A stretch of 11,783 nt of DNA from Alphaproteobacteria bacterium (GCA_029861675.1 JAOTYV010000138.1:1-11783), one strand, 5' to 3'. Counted from the first letter of the stretch, positions 1 through 6,708 are shown. The notes: generated from the sequence alone by a model not told the origin. Translations and numbers: made by a program.

Positions 1-1374
1 CTCCGGTCCCGGCGCGGCCGAGAGCTTCGTCATGCGCGACTTGCCGTCCGCGTTCAGCACGAAGGTGACGCCGCGCCGGTTCAGCGCCCAGGCGGTTTCC
101 GTTTCGCCCTGCGCCGCCGGGCGGGTCTCGCCATAGCTGATGGTTTTTACCCGGCTTGCGGCGACGCCCTTACCGATAAGATAGTCGCGGATCGCCGCGG
201 CGCGCCGTTCGCCCAGCCCGAGATTGTACTTATCCGAACCGCGTGAATCCGCATGGCCCTCGACAACCGCCGTCACCTGGGCGTGGCCCTTCAGCCATGC
301 CGCCTGTTTGTCGAGGGTTTTCGCGGCCTCCGGCGTCACCGTCGACTGGTCGAAGCCGAACAGGACCCGGTTGCCGACATTGGCAATAAAATCCCGGACG
401 CCGCCCGGCGCGATCGCGGTGCGCGTATCGGCGCTCTTGGTCATGGTCGGAATGGCGGCAATCGACCGGGTCCGGCCCTTGTTCCATTTTTTCAGCTTTT
501 CGGTGGCCAGCCGGGCGGATTTCAGCGTCCGTGGGCAGGGCTCGCCGACGACCTCGAACGCCAGCGCGTTATCATCGTCCATGCAAAGGCGGTTTTTGGC
601 GGCCTTTGGGTTGCCTTGCGCCAGCAGGGCGCGGGCATTCTTGAGCAGGATGCAATTGGAATCCCGCCAGGTCGTTGCCATGCTGACGCCGATATCGACG
701 CTCTGGCCGGCCGCGCTGGAGGACCCCATGCACGTGTCCGTCGGCGTACGCAGGACCGTCGGGGCGGCGCTTGCCGTCGCCTCGTCGTTATTCGCCGTGC
801 GGGTGGCGCCGACCGATCCGGCCGAGCCGGACACGGCGACCGTCGTGCTGCTGGTTTCGCTGGAGCTGACACTGGCACTCGCACTGGCCGACGCGGTTTG
901 CGCCGGCGCGATGCGGGCTGACGCGATGCGGGCCGGGCTCTTTTTTATGGTTTTGCTGCCATTGCCGGCCGCGCTCTTTTTGGCGGTCTTGGCGCCACTG
1001 CCGGCCGCGCGTACCCGGCGGGCGGCTTTCCTGCCGGTCGCGCCGAGCGTCACGGCTTTCGGTTTCGTCACGGGTTTAGGCTTGAAGTGTATCTTTGCCG
1101 GCATTCTGATGCCGGGTTTGGCGCTGCCGTTTTGCACCGTTGCCGCCTTCGCGGCGCCCGGCTTGATGCCGAATTTTCCGGTTACGGCGGCAAGCGCCGT
1201 GGCCATCTCGGAGGCCATTTCGGTGGCCGCGCGCTGGGTCTCGAGAATGCGGATGTCAGGGGCGTCGATGCGGGCGCTGTTGGGGCGGTCATTTTCGTGG
1301 GTTGCGCTTGCAAAAACGCCACTCAAGGCCAGCGCGGTTCCCAGGACGATTGCAATTGCCAGTAACCTCTGCAC
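1..1374 (-). CDS. OmpA-C/Pal-type peptidoglycan-binding exported protein (3' end outside window)
   Basis: At least 458 codons; the reading frame is still open at the left edge, so the extreme C-terminus is missing. I chose the GTG at 1374 because an AGGGAG site lies about 7 nt upstream and a classical signal peptide follows (residues 1-24: MQRLLA, a hydrophobic core, then a VFASA cleavage site). A Lys/Ala-rich and then Ser/Thr-rich linker of low complexity spans roughly residues 70-190. A middle module carries four cysteines (C215, C241, C264, C280), suggesting two disulfides in the periplasm. The OmpA-C domain covers about 325-450 and has FGFDQS near 337, GHADSRG at 373-379 and YNLGLGERRA, including the Asp and Arg that bind diaminopimelate in this family. 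Expected role: non-covalent anchoring to peptidoglycan between wall and outer membrane. There is no lipobox cysteine, so it is not a Pal lipoprotein. The domain call is firm; the function of the N-terminal half is unknown. Confidence 0.9.
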   Translation of the reverse strand, partial: MQRLLAIAIVLGTALALSGVFASATHENDRPNSARIDAPDIRILETQRAATEMASEMATALAAVTGKFGIKPGAAKAATVQNGSAKPGIRMPAKIHFKPKPVTKPKAVTLGATGRKAARRVRAAGSGAKTAKKSAAGNGSKTIKKSPARIASARIAPAQTASASASASVSSSETSSTTVAVSGSAGSVGATRTANNDEATASAAPTVLRTPTDTCMGSSSAAGQSVDIGVSMATTWRDSNCILLKNARALLAQGNPKAAKNRLCMDDDNALAFEVVGEPCPRTLKSARLATEKLKKWNKGRTRSIAAIPTMTKSADTRTAIAPGGVRDFIANVGNRVLFGFDQSTVTPEAAKTLDKQAAWLKGHAQVTAVVEGHADSRGSDKYNLGLGERRAAAIRDYLIGKGVAASRVKTISYGETRPAAQGETETAWALNRRGVTFVLNADGKSRMTKLSAAPGPE

Positions 1375-1376
1375 GA
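1361..1376. repeat. 16-bp direct repeat, copy 1 (at the start codon of the OmpA-like gene)
   Basis: The sequence agtaacctctgcacga is repeated without mismatch at 2429-2444, in the same orientation. This copy contains the GTG start and first codons of the OmpA-like gene on the minus strand. The flanks of the two copies do not match, so the identity is sharply bounded. The two copies bracket the hydratase gene. Confidence 0.8.
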
Positions 1377-1392
1377 TCCGGCTCCCTAAATA

Positions 1393-1499
1393 CTTCGTTC
1401 CATTCTTCCGATTACCCCGTTTGCGTTGGTCGCAATTCGTAGAGGGGTTATCTCTTTTGCTTATACCTCAAAATTGAGGATAAGCTACTCGGAACGAAG
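1393..1499 (-). promoter_or_regulatory. structured 5' leader of the OmpA-like gene (nested inverted repeats)
   Basis: A 9-bp inverted repeat, cttcgttcc at 1393-1401 and ggaacgaag at 1491-1499, encloses a strong hairpin at 1459-1485: 6 bp, one bulged base, 5-6 bp, AT-rich loop. In a minus-strand transcript the long-range helix would close only a few bases upstream of the AGGGAG ribosome site of the OmpA-like gene. No U tract follows the hairpin on either strand, so it is not a standard terminator. It could be an mRNA stability or translation-control leader, or a protein-binding site. The pairing is seen; the role is inferred. Confidence 0.35.
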
Positions 1500-1550
1500 C
1501 GTTTTTGGACTAGTGCATCGGTACTATCAGGTGCCGGCCGCGCCGCCGGC

Positions 1551-1618
1551 TCAGACGAATTGGGCGGTGACGCCGCCCAGGCTTTGTTCAGGAGAATTGG
1601 GCGGTGACGCCGCCCAGG
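1551..1618. repeat. duplicated 3' end of the hydratase gene, each copy a GC-rich hairpin
   Basis: A 25-bp sequence occurs perfectly at 1557-1581 and 1594-1618, and the similarity extends to about 31 bp (1551-1581 and 1588-1618) with two mismatches. The copy at 1588-1618 is the coding end of the hydratase (LGGVTAQFS plus stop). The copy beyond it would encode LGGVTAQFV plus stop. Each copy contains tgggcgg-tgacg-ccgccca, a 7-bp stem with a 5-nt loop, so the 3' end of the mRNA can form two successive hairpins. No T tract follows. Confidence 0.8.
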
Positions 1619-2382
1619 GCATCGATCTCGAAGGCAACCGAATCGCCCTTTTTCAGCCATTGGGTCTCGACAATGCTGCCGGTCATCACCCAGTCGCCGG
1701 ATCTGAGGCCCAATCCCCGCCGCGCCATCGTATTGGCCAGCCAGACCGCCGCATCGAACGGATGGCCCATGACGTTGGCTCCCTGACCTTCGCCCGCGAC
1801 CTCACCGTTGACGGTCATGCGGCCGGTCACCGCGGTCATGTCGATGCCGCGCCAATCGGCGACCGGCGTGCCCAGGATGCAGCCGGCGTTAAAGAAGTTG
1901 TCCGCCACCATGGTCCAGGTATCCAGGCTGCGGTAGTCGACATAGCGCGCGTCGACCAGCTCGATGGCGGTGCAGCAGGATCCGATCGCCGCGAAAATGG
2001 CGTCCCGGTCGTAGGGCGCGCCGGTCGGCGGCAGATCGGCGGCGAGCCGGATCGCGATCTCGCCTTCGACGCCGATCGCCACGTAATCGGCGAAGGTGAG
2101 GTCGGCCGGGCTGTCGTGCACGGTCGGCGCCAGGATCGCGCCGGCGCCGGGATGGTCGATGCCCATATATTGCTGCATGACCGGTGTGGTGCAGCCGATC
2201 TTGTAGCCGGCCGTGGCGCCGATATCCCGCAAGGCGAACATGCCGTTCATGACGTCCTGGATGGCGTAGGTTTCGTCTTCGGTCTGCGGCCGGACCTCGG
2301 CGGGCAATTCGGCCAGCGGCCTGCGCGAGAGTCGGTGTTTCACGAGAATCTCCGCAGCGTCGGCGATGGCGACATCTTCCAT
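1588..2382 (-). CDS. 2-keto-4-pentenoate hydratase / fumarylacetoacetate hydrolase-superfamily enzyme
   Basis: 264 aa from the ATG at 2382, the usual size for MhpD/DmpE-type hydratases. A GGAAGGGG ribosome site precedes it by about 8 nt. An upstream in-frame GTG at 2442 would add 20 residues that do not look like the family and lie partly in a repeat, so I rejected it. Family marks: GYKIG at 59-63, the acidic pair VEGEIA (E106, E108), IELVDARY (E141), DNFFNAG at 161-167 and GDWVMTGS at 229-236. The three glutamates sit where the divalent metal ligands lie in MhpD. Expected reaction: addition of water to a 2-oxo-4-enoate, as in meta-cleavage pathways; a related decarboxylase or hydrolase of the same fold is possible. 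The cytoplasmic enzyme stands alone, with a divergent gene upstream. The coding end is duplicated just past the stop. Confidence 0.85.
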   Translation of the reverse strand: MEDVAIADAAEILVKHRLSRRPLAELPAEVRPQTEDETYAIQDVMNGMFALRDIGATAGYKIGCTTPVMQQYMGIDHPGAGAILAPTVHDSPADLTFADYVAIGVEGEIAIRLAADLPPTGAPYDRDAIFAAIGSCCTAIELVDARYVDYRSLDTWTMVADNFFNAGCILGTPVADWRGIDMTAVTGRMTVNGEVAGEGQGANVMGHPFDAAVWLANTMARRGLGLRSGDWVMTGSIVETQWLKKGDSVAFEIDALGGVTAQFS

Positions 2383-2428
2383 AACCGCAACCCCTTCCAG
2401 TCGTGACGGAGATCCATAGCTTACAGCG

Positions 2429-2444
2429 AGTAACCTCTGCACGA
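2429..2444. repeat. 16-bp direct repeat, copy 2 (upstream of the hydratase gene)
   Basis: Perfect second copy of the 1361-1376 sequence, 1068 bp away. Here it lies about 47 bp upstream of the hydratase start and repeats the first codons of the OmpA-like gene out of context. Confidence 0.8.
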
Positions 2445-2450
2445 AAGGAA

Positions 2451-2477
2451 GTTAAGCCGTTTCGGCCCCGACTTAAC
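2451..2477. promoter_or_regulatory. palindromic site in the divergent intergenic region (possible operator)
   Basis: The arms gttaag (2451-2456) and cttaac (2472-2477) are separated by 15 bp that contain an inner ccg-ttt-cgg hairpin. The site lies between the divergent hydratase and 66-aa genes, where an operator for a dimeric regulator would be expected. No regulator gene is adjacent and no convincing -35/-10 pair was found, so the call is tentative. Confidence 0.3.
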
Positions 2478-2538
2478 CCCGTGCCCCGGGTTTGTTCGTT
2501 TACTTATTCAGGTGGCAATACACAGCGAGGAACCGACG

Positions 2539-2739
2539 ATGGCCGCATTGACCCAGAAGGCTTGGTACGAGGACCGGTATTCCACGGGCGAATATCCGCA
2601 GGCCCGGATCGCCCGGCAATCGGCGGCGCGGCACCTTGAGACACAGGACGCGACGATCCGCTTCGTTCGAAGTCAGATCGGCACCCTCGCCGCGACCGCT
2701 GCCCAACCTGCGCAAGCGCCCATCCTGGTCGATTTTTAA
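2539..2739 (+). CDS. small hypothetical protein, 66 aa, upstream of the selenoprotein gene
   Basis: I do not recognise this protein. The ATG at 2539 is chosen because gcgagga lies about 7 nt upstream; an in-frame GTG at 2512 has no comparable site. The product starts MAALTQKAWYEDRY, is charged and probably helical through residue 50 (HLETQDATIRFVRSQIG), then has an Ala/Gln/Pro-rich segment and ends PILVDF. There are no cysteines, signal peptide or membrane segment, so it should be cytoplasmic. It is the first gene of the plus-strand run and sits 111 bp ahead of the selenoprotein, which makes a partner or accessory role possible. The good ribosome site and orientation support a real gene; the function is unknown. 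Confidence 0.55.
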   Translation: MAALTQKAWYEDRYSTGEYPQARIARQSAARHLETQDATIRFVRSQIGTLAATAAQPAQAPILVDF

Positions 2740-2850
2740 GCGGCTCATTGCGGGGAAGGACGCATGAGGCGGTACCGCCAGCCAACCCACGGCTTGGGAA
2801 TTACCCGCATTTTATGATACGACTCGGTTCTTCAATCGAAGGACCATGGC

Positions 2851-3804
2851 ATGACCGAAACAGAAGACGGGTTGGATTTTGCTGCCGCGCATGATGCGCC
2901 AATCCGCTATATCGACCGAATTTCCAGCTACTATCAAACCCTCGGCTATGGCAAGCCCTACCGCTGGGCGCAATACAGTGAGGTTCCCTTCACGCCCTTG
3001 ACGAAGCCGCTCTCGGAGAGCCGGATTTCGCTGGTCACCACCGCGGCGCCCTACCAGCCCGATAAGGGCGACCAGGGTCCCGGTGCGCCTTATAACGCGG
3101 CGGCGAAATTCTACCGGGTCTATTCCGACAGCATCGAGGGCGAGCCGGATGTCCGGGTGTCCCATATCGGCATCGATCGCAAACACACCACGGCCGAGGA
3201 CGTGAACACGTGGTTTCCGCTCAAGCAGCTGAAGCGGCTGGTCAAGGAAGGCCGGATCGGCGCGCTGGCGTCGCGGTTTCATGGCGCGCCGACCAACCGC
3301 AGCCAGAAAACGACGATCGAGCAGGACTGTGTCGAGCTGCTCGCCAGGATCCGCGAGGATGGAAGCGACGCCGTTGTCATTGTCGCCAATTGACCCGTGT
3401 GTCACCAGACCGTGAGTCTGGTCGCACGGCACCTCGAAGCGAACGGCATCCCGACAATCGTGATGGGGTGCGCCAAGGACATCGTCGAGCAAGCGGGCGT
3501 TCCGCGCTTCCTGTTCAGCGATTTTCCGCTCGGCAATGCGGCCGGCCGGCCGAACGACGTTGCGTCGCAGGCCTTCACGATCGAGCTTGCGCTCAAGACG
3601 CTGGAATCCGCGCCGGGACCGCGAACCACGGTGCAGTCGCCGCTGCGCTGGAGCGACAATCCCGACTGGAAGCTGGACTTCAGCAATATTTCGCAATTGT
3701 CCGAGGCGGAAATTGCCCAGCGGCGCCGCGACTTCGACAAGGTGAAACAGGTCGCCAAGGCCCGCCGCGCCGCGGACGGCCTGAAGGTGGACGCCGCCGA
3801 ATGA
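2851..3804 (+). CDS. GrdB-related selenoprotein (glycine/sarcosine/betaine/D-proline reductase B family), TGA 3391-3393 read as selenocysteine
   Basis: One 317-aa gene interrupted by an in-frame TGA at codon 181. An AAGGA site lies 7 nt before the ATG at 2851, and the frame continues unbroken past the TGA to a stop at 3802-3804. Reading the TGA as selenocysteine gives VIVANUPVCHQTVSLVAR, a U-x-x-C redox motif (U181, C184) as in this family, followed by the helix and NGIPTIVMG strand expected there. The N-terminal half has family features such as SHIGIDRK and FPLKQLKRLVKEGRIG (about 120-140). It is shorter than clostridial GrdB, so it belongs to a compact GrdB-like group. A SECIS-like stem-loop starts two bases after the TGA. 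Likely a cytoplasmic selenol redox enzyme acting on a C-X or thiol bond; the substrate is unknown. A CoA-transferase gene follows after 73 nt. The alternative, a nonsense mutation of a Cys codon, is less likely given the stem-loop. Confidence 0.9.
3395..3429 (+). promoter_or_regulatory. bacterial SECIS element for selenocysteine insertion at TGA 3391-3393
   Basis: Lower stem 3395-3401 pairs with 3423-3429 (7 bp, one G-U). A 2-nt bulge (3402-3403) follows on the 5' side. Upper stem accagac (3404-3410) pairs perfectly with gtctggt (3416-3422). The apical loop is cgtga (3411-3415). The loop begins 17 nt after the TGA and has G as its second base. Bacterial SECIS elements recognised by SelB lie inside the coding region just after the UGA, with the loop about 16-37 nt away, a bulge below the upper stem and a G among the first two loop bases. 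All of these features are present. Confidence 0.85.
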
Positions 3805-3877
3805 CCCCAGCGGTGTCCGGAGGCCGGCGGGAAGATCACCCGTGGCACGACCCCAGGCGACGCCGGGGGAAACTATC

Positions 3878-5098
3878 ATGAGCGCGCCATTGCCGCTTGC
3901 GGGGGTGCGGGTGCTGGATATCGGCACGCTCATCGCCGGTCCGTTCGGCGCGACGATGCTGGGCGACTTCGGCGCCGAGGTCATCAAGGTCGAGCAGCCG
4001 GGCAGCGGCGATGCGCTGCGCGGCACGCCGCAGGACGGCAAGGCCGGGCGGTCGACCAACTGGCTGGTCGAAGGGCGCAATAAGAAGTCGGTGACCCTGA
4101 ACCTCCGGACCGAGGCGGGCCAGGCCCTTCTCCGTGAGCTGGTTGGCCATGCGGATGTGGTGTTCGAGAATTTCACGCCGGGGACGCTCGAGCGCTGGGG
4201 TGTCGGCTGGGACGCGCTGCATGCGGTCAACCCGCGGATGATCATGGTGCGGGTGTCCGGATACGGCCAGACGGGGCCGTATTCGAAACGCGCCGGGTAC
4301 GACCGTATCGCGCTTGGGTTTTCCGGCTATCTGTACCCGACCGGATTTCCCGACCGCTATCCGGTGCGGCCGGCCTTTCCGACCGCCGATTACAACACCG
4401 GCACCTTCGGCGCGCTGGCGGCGATGTTCGCGCTGTATCAGCGGGACGTCCAGGATCGCGACACCCAGGGCGGCGGCGAGGGGCAGATGATCGACCTCGC
4501 CCTGTACGAGCCGACCTTTCGGATCACCGCCAACATGATGACCAATTTTGCGCGGTCCGGGGAAATCCGCGAACGCATCGGCAACCGCAATCCGACCTTC
4601 TCGCCCGCCGGCACCTTCGCGACCAGGGACGGCCGCTTCGTGCAGATCGCGGCCGGCGGCGACAAGGTCTGGCAGCGCCTCGCCGAGGCGATGGATAGGG
4701 GCGATCTGGCGGCCGATAAACGCTACGCCAGGAGCCGCGACCGCATCGAGCGCGCCGACGAGCTGGAGCAGTTGCTGAGTGAATGGATCGGCGCCCGCGA
4801 TTTCGCCGATATCGAATCCCGGCTTGTCGGCGCGAACGTGCCCTTCGGCGGCATCTACACCGCAACCGACATCGCCGAAGATCCGCATTACGCGGCGCGC
4901 GATAATATCGCCACGATCATGGATCAGGACGAAGGCGAGATCGTCATGCCGGGCGTTGTCCCCAAACTCATGGGCACGCCGGGCCGGATCGCCTCCGCCG
5001 GCCCCAACATCGGCCAGCACAATGACGAAATCTACCGGGGTCTGCTGAACAAGTCCGAGGCCGAAATCGCAACCCTTGCCGAACAGGGCATCATCTGA
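3878..5098 (+). CDS. family III (CaiB/BaiF) CoA-transferase
   Basis: 406 aa from the ATG at 3878, which has a GGGGGA site 7 nt upstream; an in-frame GTG at 3842 lacks one. The N-terminal domain opens with LAGVRVLDIGTLIAGPFG and GDFGAEVIKVEQPGSGD (about 29-46), the signature of the CaiB/formyl-CoA transferase fold. NKKSVTLNLR and FENFTPGTLERWG follow. The motif GQMIDLALYEP places the catalytic aspartate at D206, where the enzyme forms a mixed anhydride and then a CoA-thioester intermediate. The C-terminal part (ANVPFGGIYTATDIAEDPHY) is typical. Expected reaction: transfer of CoA between carboxylic acids such as formate, oxalate, succinate, carnitine or mesaconate analogues; the pair here is unknown. 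It lies 73 nt behind the selenoprotein and probably shares its transcript, suggesting activation of the same or a related acid in the cytoplasm. Confidence 0.95.
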   Translation: MSAPLPLAGVRVLDIGTLIAGPFGATMLGDFGAEVIKVEQPGSGDALRGTPQDGKAGRSTNWLVEGRNKKSVTLNLRTEAGQALLRELVGHADVVFENFTPGTLERWGVGWDALHAVNPRMIMVRVSGYGQTGPYSKRAGYDRIALGFSGYLYPTGFPDRYPVRPAFPTADYNTGTFGALAAMFALYQRDVQDRDTQGGGEGQMIDLALYEPTFRITANMMTNFARSGEIRERIGNRNPTFSPAGTFATRDGRFVQIAAGGDKVWQRLAEAMDRGDLAADKRYARSRDRIERADELEQLLSEWIGARDFADIESRLVGANVPFGGIYTATDIAEDPHYAARDNIATIMDQDEGEIVMPGVVPKLMGTPGRIASAGPNIGQHNDEIYRGLLNKSEAEIATLAEQGII

Positions 5099-5234
5099 TC
5101 GGGCGCGACAACACGATTTCGCGATCGCCGCCGGGATCGGCTCTTGGCGGGATCGGGCCGCCCTTTAACGGACCGGTGGCCGGGACCATATAGCTGTTCC
5201 AGCCCGTGACGAGTTGAACCGTTGGGAGAAGCCG

Positions 5235-5720
5235 ATGATTAAGGGATTGCACCACGCCGCCTACCGCTGCCGCGATTCGGAAGAGACGCGTAAATTTTAC
5301 GAGGACTTCCTGAATCTGCCGCTGGCCAACGCGTTCGAGATCACCACGACCAAGACCGGCAGCGGCGCCAACGTGCTGCATAGCTTCTATGAGCTGGATG
5401 ACGGCTCGTTCATCGCGTTTTTCGAGGCGCCTGGAAAACCGTTCGATTTCAAGCAACAGCATGATTTCGATTTGCACATTGCGCTGGAAGTCGAACCCGA
5501 CGTGCTGCAGGAAATGTTCGAGCGCGGCAAGTCGATGGGAATCGAGACGCGCGGCATCGCCGATCATGGGTTCATACACTCGATCTATTTTCGCGATCCG
5601 AACGGCTATGTCGTCGAACTGTCGGCCAAGCAGCCGGGCAAGAAGGATAGCGGCGGCGATCCCCGGCGGTCCGCCCGGGATGCTCTCGACGCATGGCAAT
5701 CCTCGAAGCCGGCGGCATAG
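5235..5720 (+). CDS. VOC-superfamily protein (glyoxalase / extradiol dioxygenase fold)
   Basis: 161 aa from the ATG at 5235, preceded by GGGAGA at 5-6 nt; an in-frame TTG at 5214 is less well supported. Two beta-alpha-beta-beta-beta modules are recognisable. The first begins MIKGLHHAAYRCRDSEETRKFYEDFLNLPL. The second begins DLHIALEVEPDVL and ends YFRDPNGYVVELS. Candidate metal ligands of the VOC fold are H6 or H7, H81 and E128. The length fits a single-polypeptide VOC enzyme, and the hydrophilic tail ending ARDALDAWQSSKPAA is common in this group. Members include glyoxalase I, methylmalonyl-CoA epimerase, ring-cleavage dioxygenases and resistance proteins, so the reaction cannot be named. It lies 136 bp after the CoA-transferase gene in the same orientation and may belong to the same catabolic run. 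Confidence 0.88.
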   Translation: MIKGLHHAAYRCRDSEETRKFYEDFLNLPLANAFEITTTKTGSGANVLHSFYELDDGSFIAFFEAPGKPFDFKQQHDFDLHIALEVEPDVLQEMFERGKSMGIETRGIADHGFIHSIYFRDPNGYVVELSAKQPGKKDSGGDPRRSARDALDAWQSSKPAA

Positions 5721-5835
5721 CCAACCCCCGCACTCCAGATGCCGGTGGCGGACCGTCGAAAAAATGCGGACAGGCGCCGTCCGGTGCGTGTAGGCTTTTG
5801 GTCGACCTATCGTTGAATTCCATAGAGGACAGACC

Positions 5836-6699
5836 ATGACGAAATGCCGCACTTTCATTGCCGGGGCCATCGGCGTTCTGATCTTTTTGACCGCCGGTGT
5901 GGCAGTCGCGCAGAAGGCGCCGAAGCGAGCCATCACGAAAATCGCGGGCGACCTCTACCGGTTCCAGAACAATTTCCACTATTCGGTGTTTCTGGTGACC
6001 GAAGACGGCGTGATCGCCACCGACCCGATCAACGCCGATGCGGCACGATGGCTCAAAAAGGAGATTTCGAGCCGGTTCAACAAGCAGGTCAAATACCTGA
6101 TCTACAGCCATGACCATGTGGACCACATCGCCGGCGGCGGGGTGTTCGCCGACACGGCCGTCGTGATCGCCCATGAGAACACCAAACGCGCCATTATCGG
6201 CGAGAAGCGCCCGACCGCGATTCCCAGCGTGACGTTCTCGGAAGAGATGACGGTCGAGCTTGGCGGCAAAAGGGTCGAGTTGCGCTATGTCGGCCCGTCG
6301 CATTCGGACAATATGATCGTGATGCATTTCCCGGCCGAGCGCGCGGTCTTCACCGTCGATTTCATTTCGGTAAAACGGCTACCCTATATGACGATGTCGG
6401 ACGCCTATCTGCCGGGCTTGATCGGCGCGATCGCAGAGGTCGAGTCGATCGATTTCGACATTCTCCTGCCGGGCCACGGCCCCGTGGGAACCAAGGCCGA
6501 TGCCAGCGACCATCGCCGCTATGTCGAGGATTTGTATGATGCGGTGTTGGCGGCCGCCCGCGCCGGCCAGTCGCTGGAGCAGATGCAACAGAGCATCAAG
6601 CTCCCGAAATACAAGTCCTGGGGCCGGTATAAGGAGTGGCTGTCACTCAATATAAAAGGCGCATACCAGCGGATCAGCCTTCACCGCCGGGGCAACTGA
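5836..6699 (+). CDS. exported metallo-beta-lactamase-fold hydrolase
   Basis: 287 aa; the ATG at 5836 has GAGGA about 7 nt upstream. A signal peptide covers residues 1-25 (basic start, hydrophobic core, AVA cleavage site), so the mature enzyme is periplasmic or secreted. The zinc-binding set of the fold is complete: H92-x-H94-x-D96-H97 in SHDHVDH, H156 in VGPSHSDN, D175 in FTVDF and H214 in LPGHGP. Two zinc ions are therefore expected. The overall pattern resembles periplasmic MBL hydrolases related to SoxH and quinoprotein-associated hydrolases rather than true beta-lactamases. The substrate is not predictable; a lactone, thioester or other ester is plausible beside a CoA-transferase and a VOC enzyme. 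It meets the next minus-strand gene tail to tail with only 9 bp between stops. Confidence 0.92.
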   Translation: MTKCRTFIAGAIGVLIFLTAGVAVAQKAPKRAITKIAGDLYRFQNNFHYSVFLVTEDGVIATDPINADAARWLKKEISSRFNKQVKYLIYSHDHVDHIAGGGVFADTAVVIAHENTKRAIIGEKRPTAIPSVTFSEEMTVELGGKRVELRYVGPSHSDNMIVMHFPAERAVFTVDFISVKRLPYMTMSDAYLPGLIGAIAEVESIDFDILLPGHGPVGTKADASDHRRYVEDLYDAVLAAARAGQSLEQMQQSIKLPKYKSWGRYKEWLSLNIKGAYQRISLHRRGN

Positions 6700-6708
6700 G
6701 CGCCGCGG

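Noticed and set aside
224..1477. Long plus-strand open frame opposite the OmpA-like gene
   Set aside because: Low-complexity Ala/Arg/Leu translation with no family pattern. The minus strand has a ribosome site, a signal peptide and a clear OmpA-C domain.
1459..1485. Rho-independent terminator
   Set aside because: The hairpin is strong, but no T tract follows on either strand; on the minus strand an A-rich tract follows.
1426..2406. Plus-strand open frame of 326 codons opposite the hydratase
   Set aside because: Antisense artefact of GC-rich codon use; the minus strand has all hydratase motifs.
2383..2442. N-terminal extension of the hydratase from GTG 2442
   Set aside because: The 20 extra residues derive partly from the 16-bp repeat and are not family-like; ATG 2382 has a good ribosome site and gives the usual length.
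2846..2853. Minimal ORF atg-gca-tga overlapping the selenoprotein start
   Set aside because: Two codons overlapping the start region; most likely chance, with no further evidence.
3391..3393. TGA as an ordinary stop, making 2851-3393 a complete 180-aa gene or the pair a pseudogene
   Set aside because: The frame continues in phase for 136 more codons of family-like sequence, the TGA is in a UxxC motif, and a SECIS-like structure follows. There is no other lesion.
2812..5020. Long minus-strand open frames opposite the selenoprotein and CoA-transferase
   Set aside because: No recognisable domains, and rich in Arg/Gly/Ala as expected for the complement of high-GC genes. The plus-strand families are certain.
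5099..5234. Terminator between the CoA-transferase and VOC genes
   Set aside because: Only imperfect GC-rich inverted repeats (ccgcc/ggcgg) without a T tract, so read-through is just as likely.
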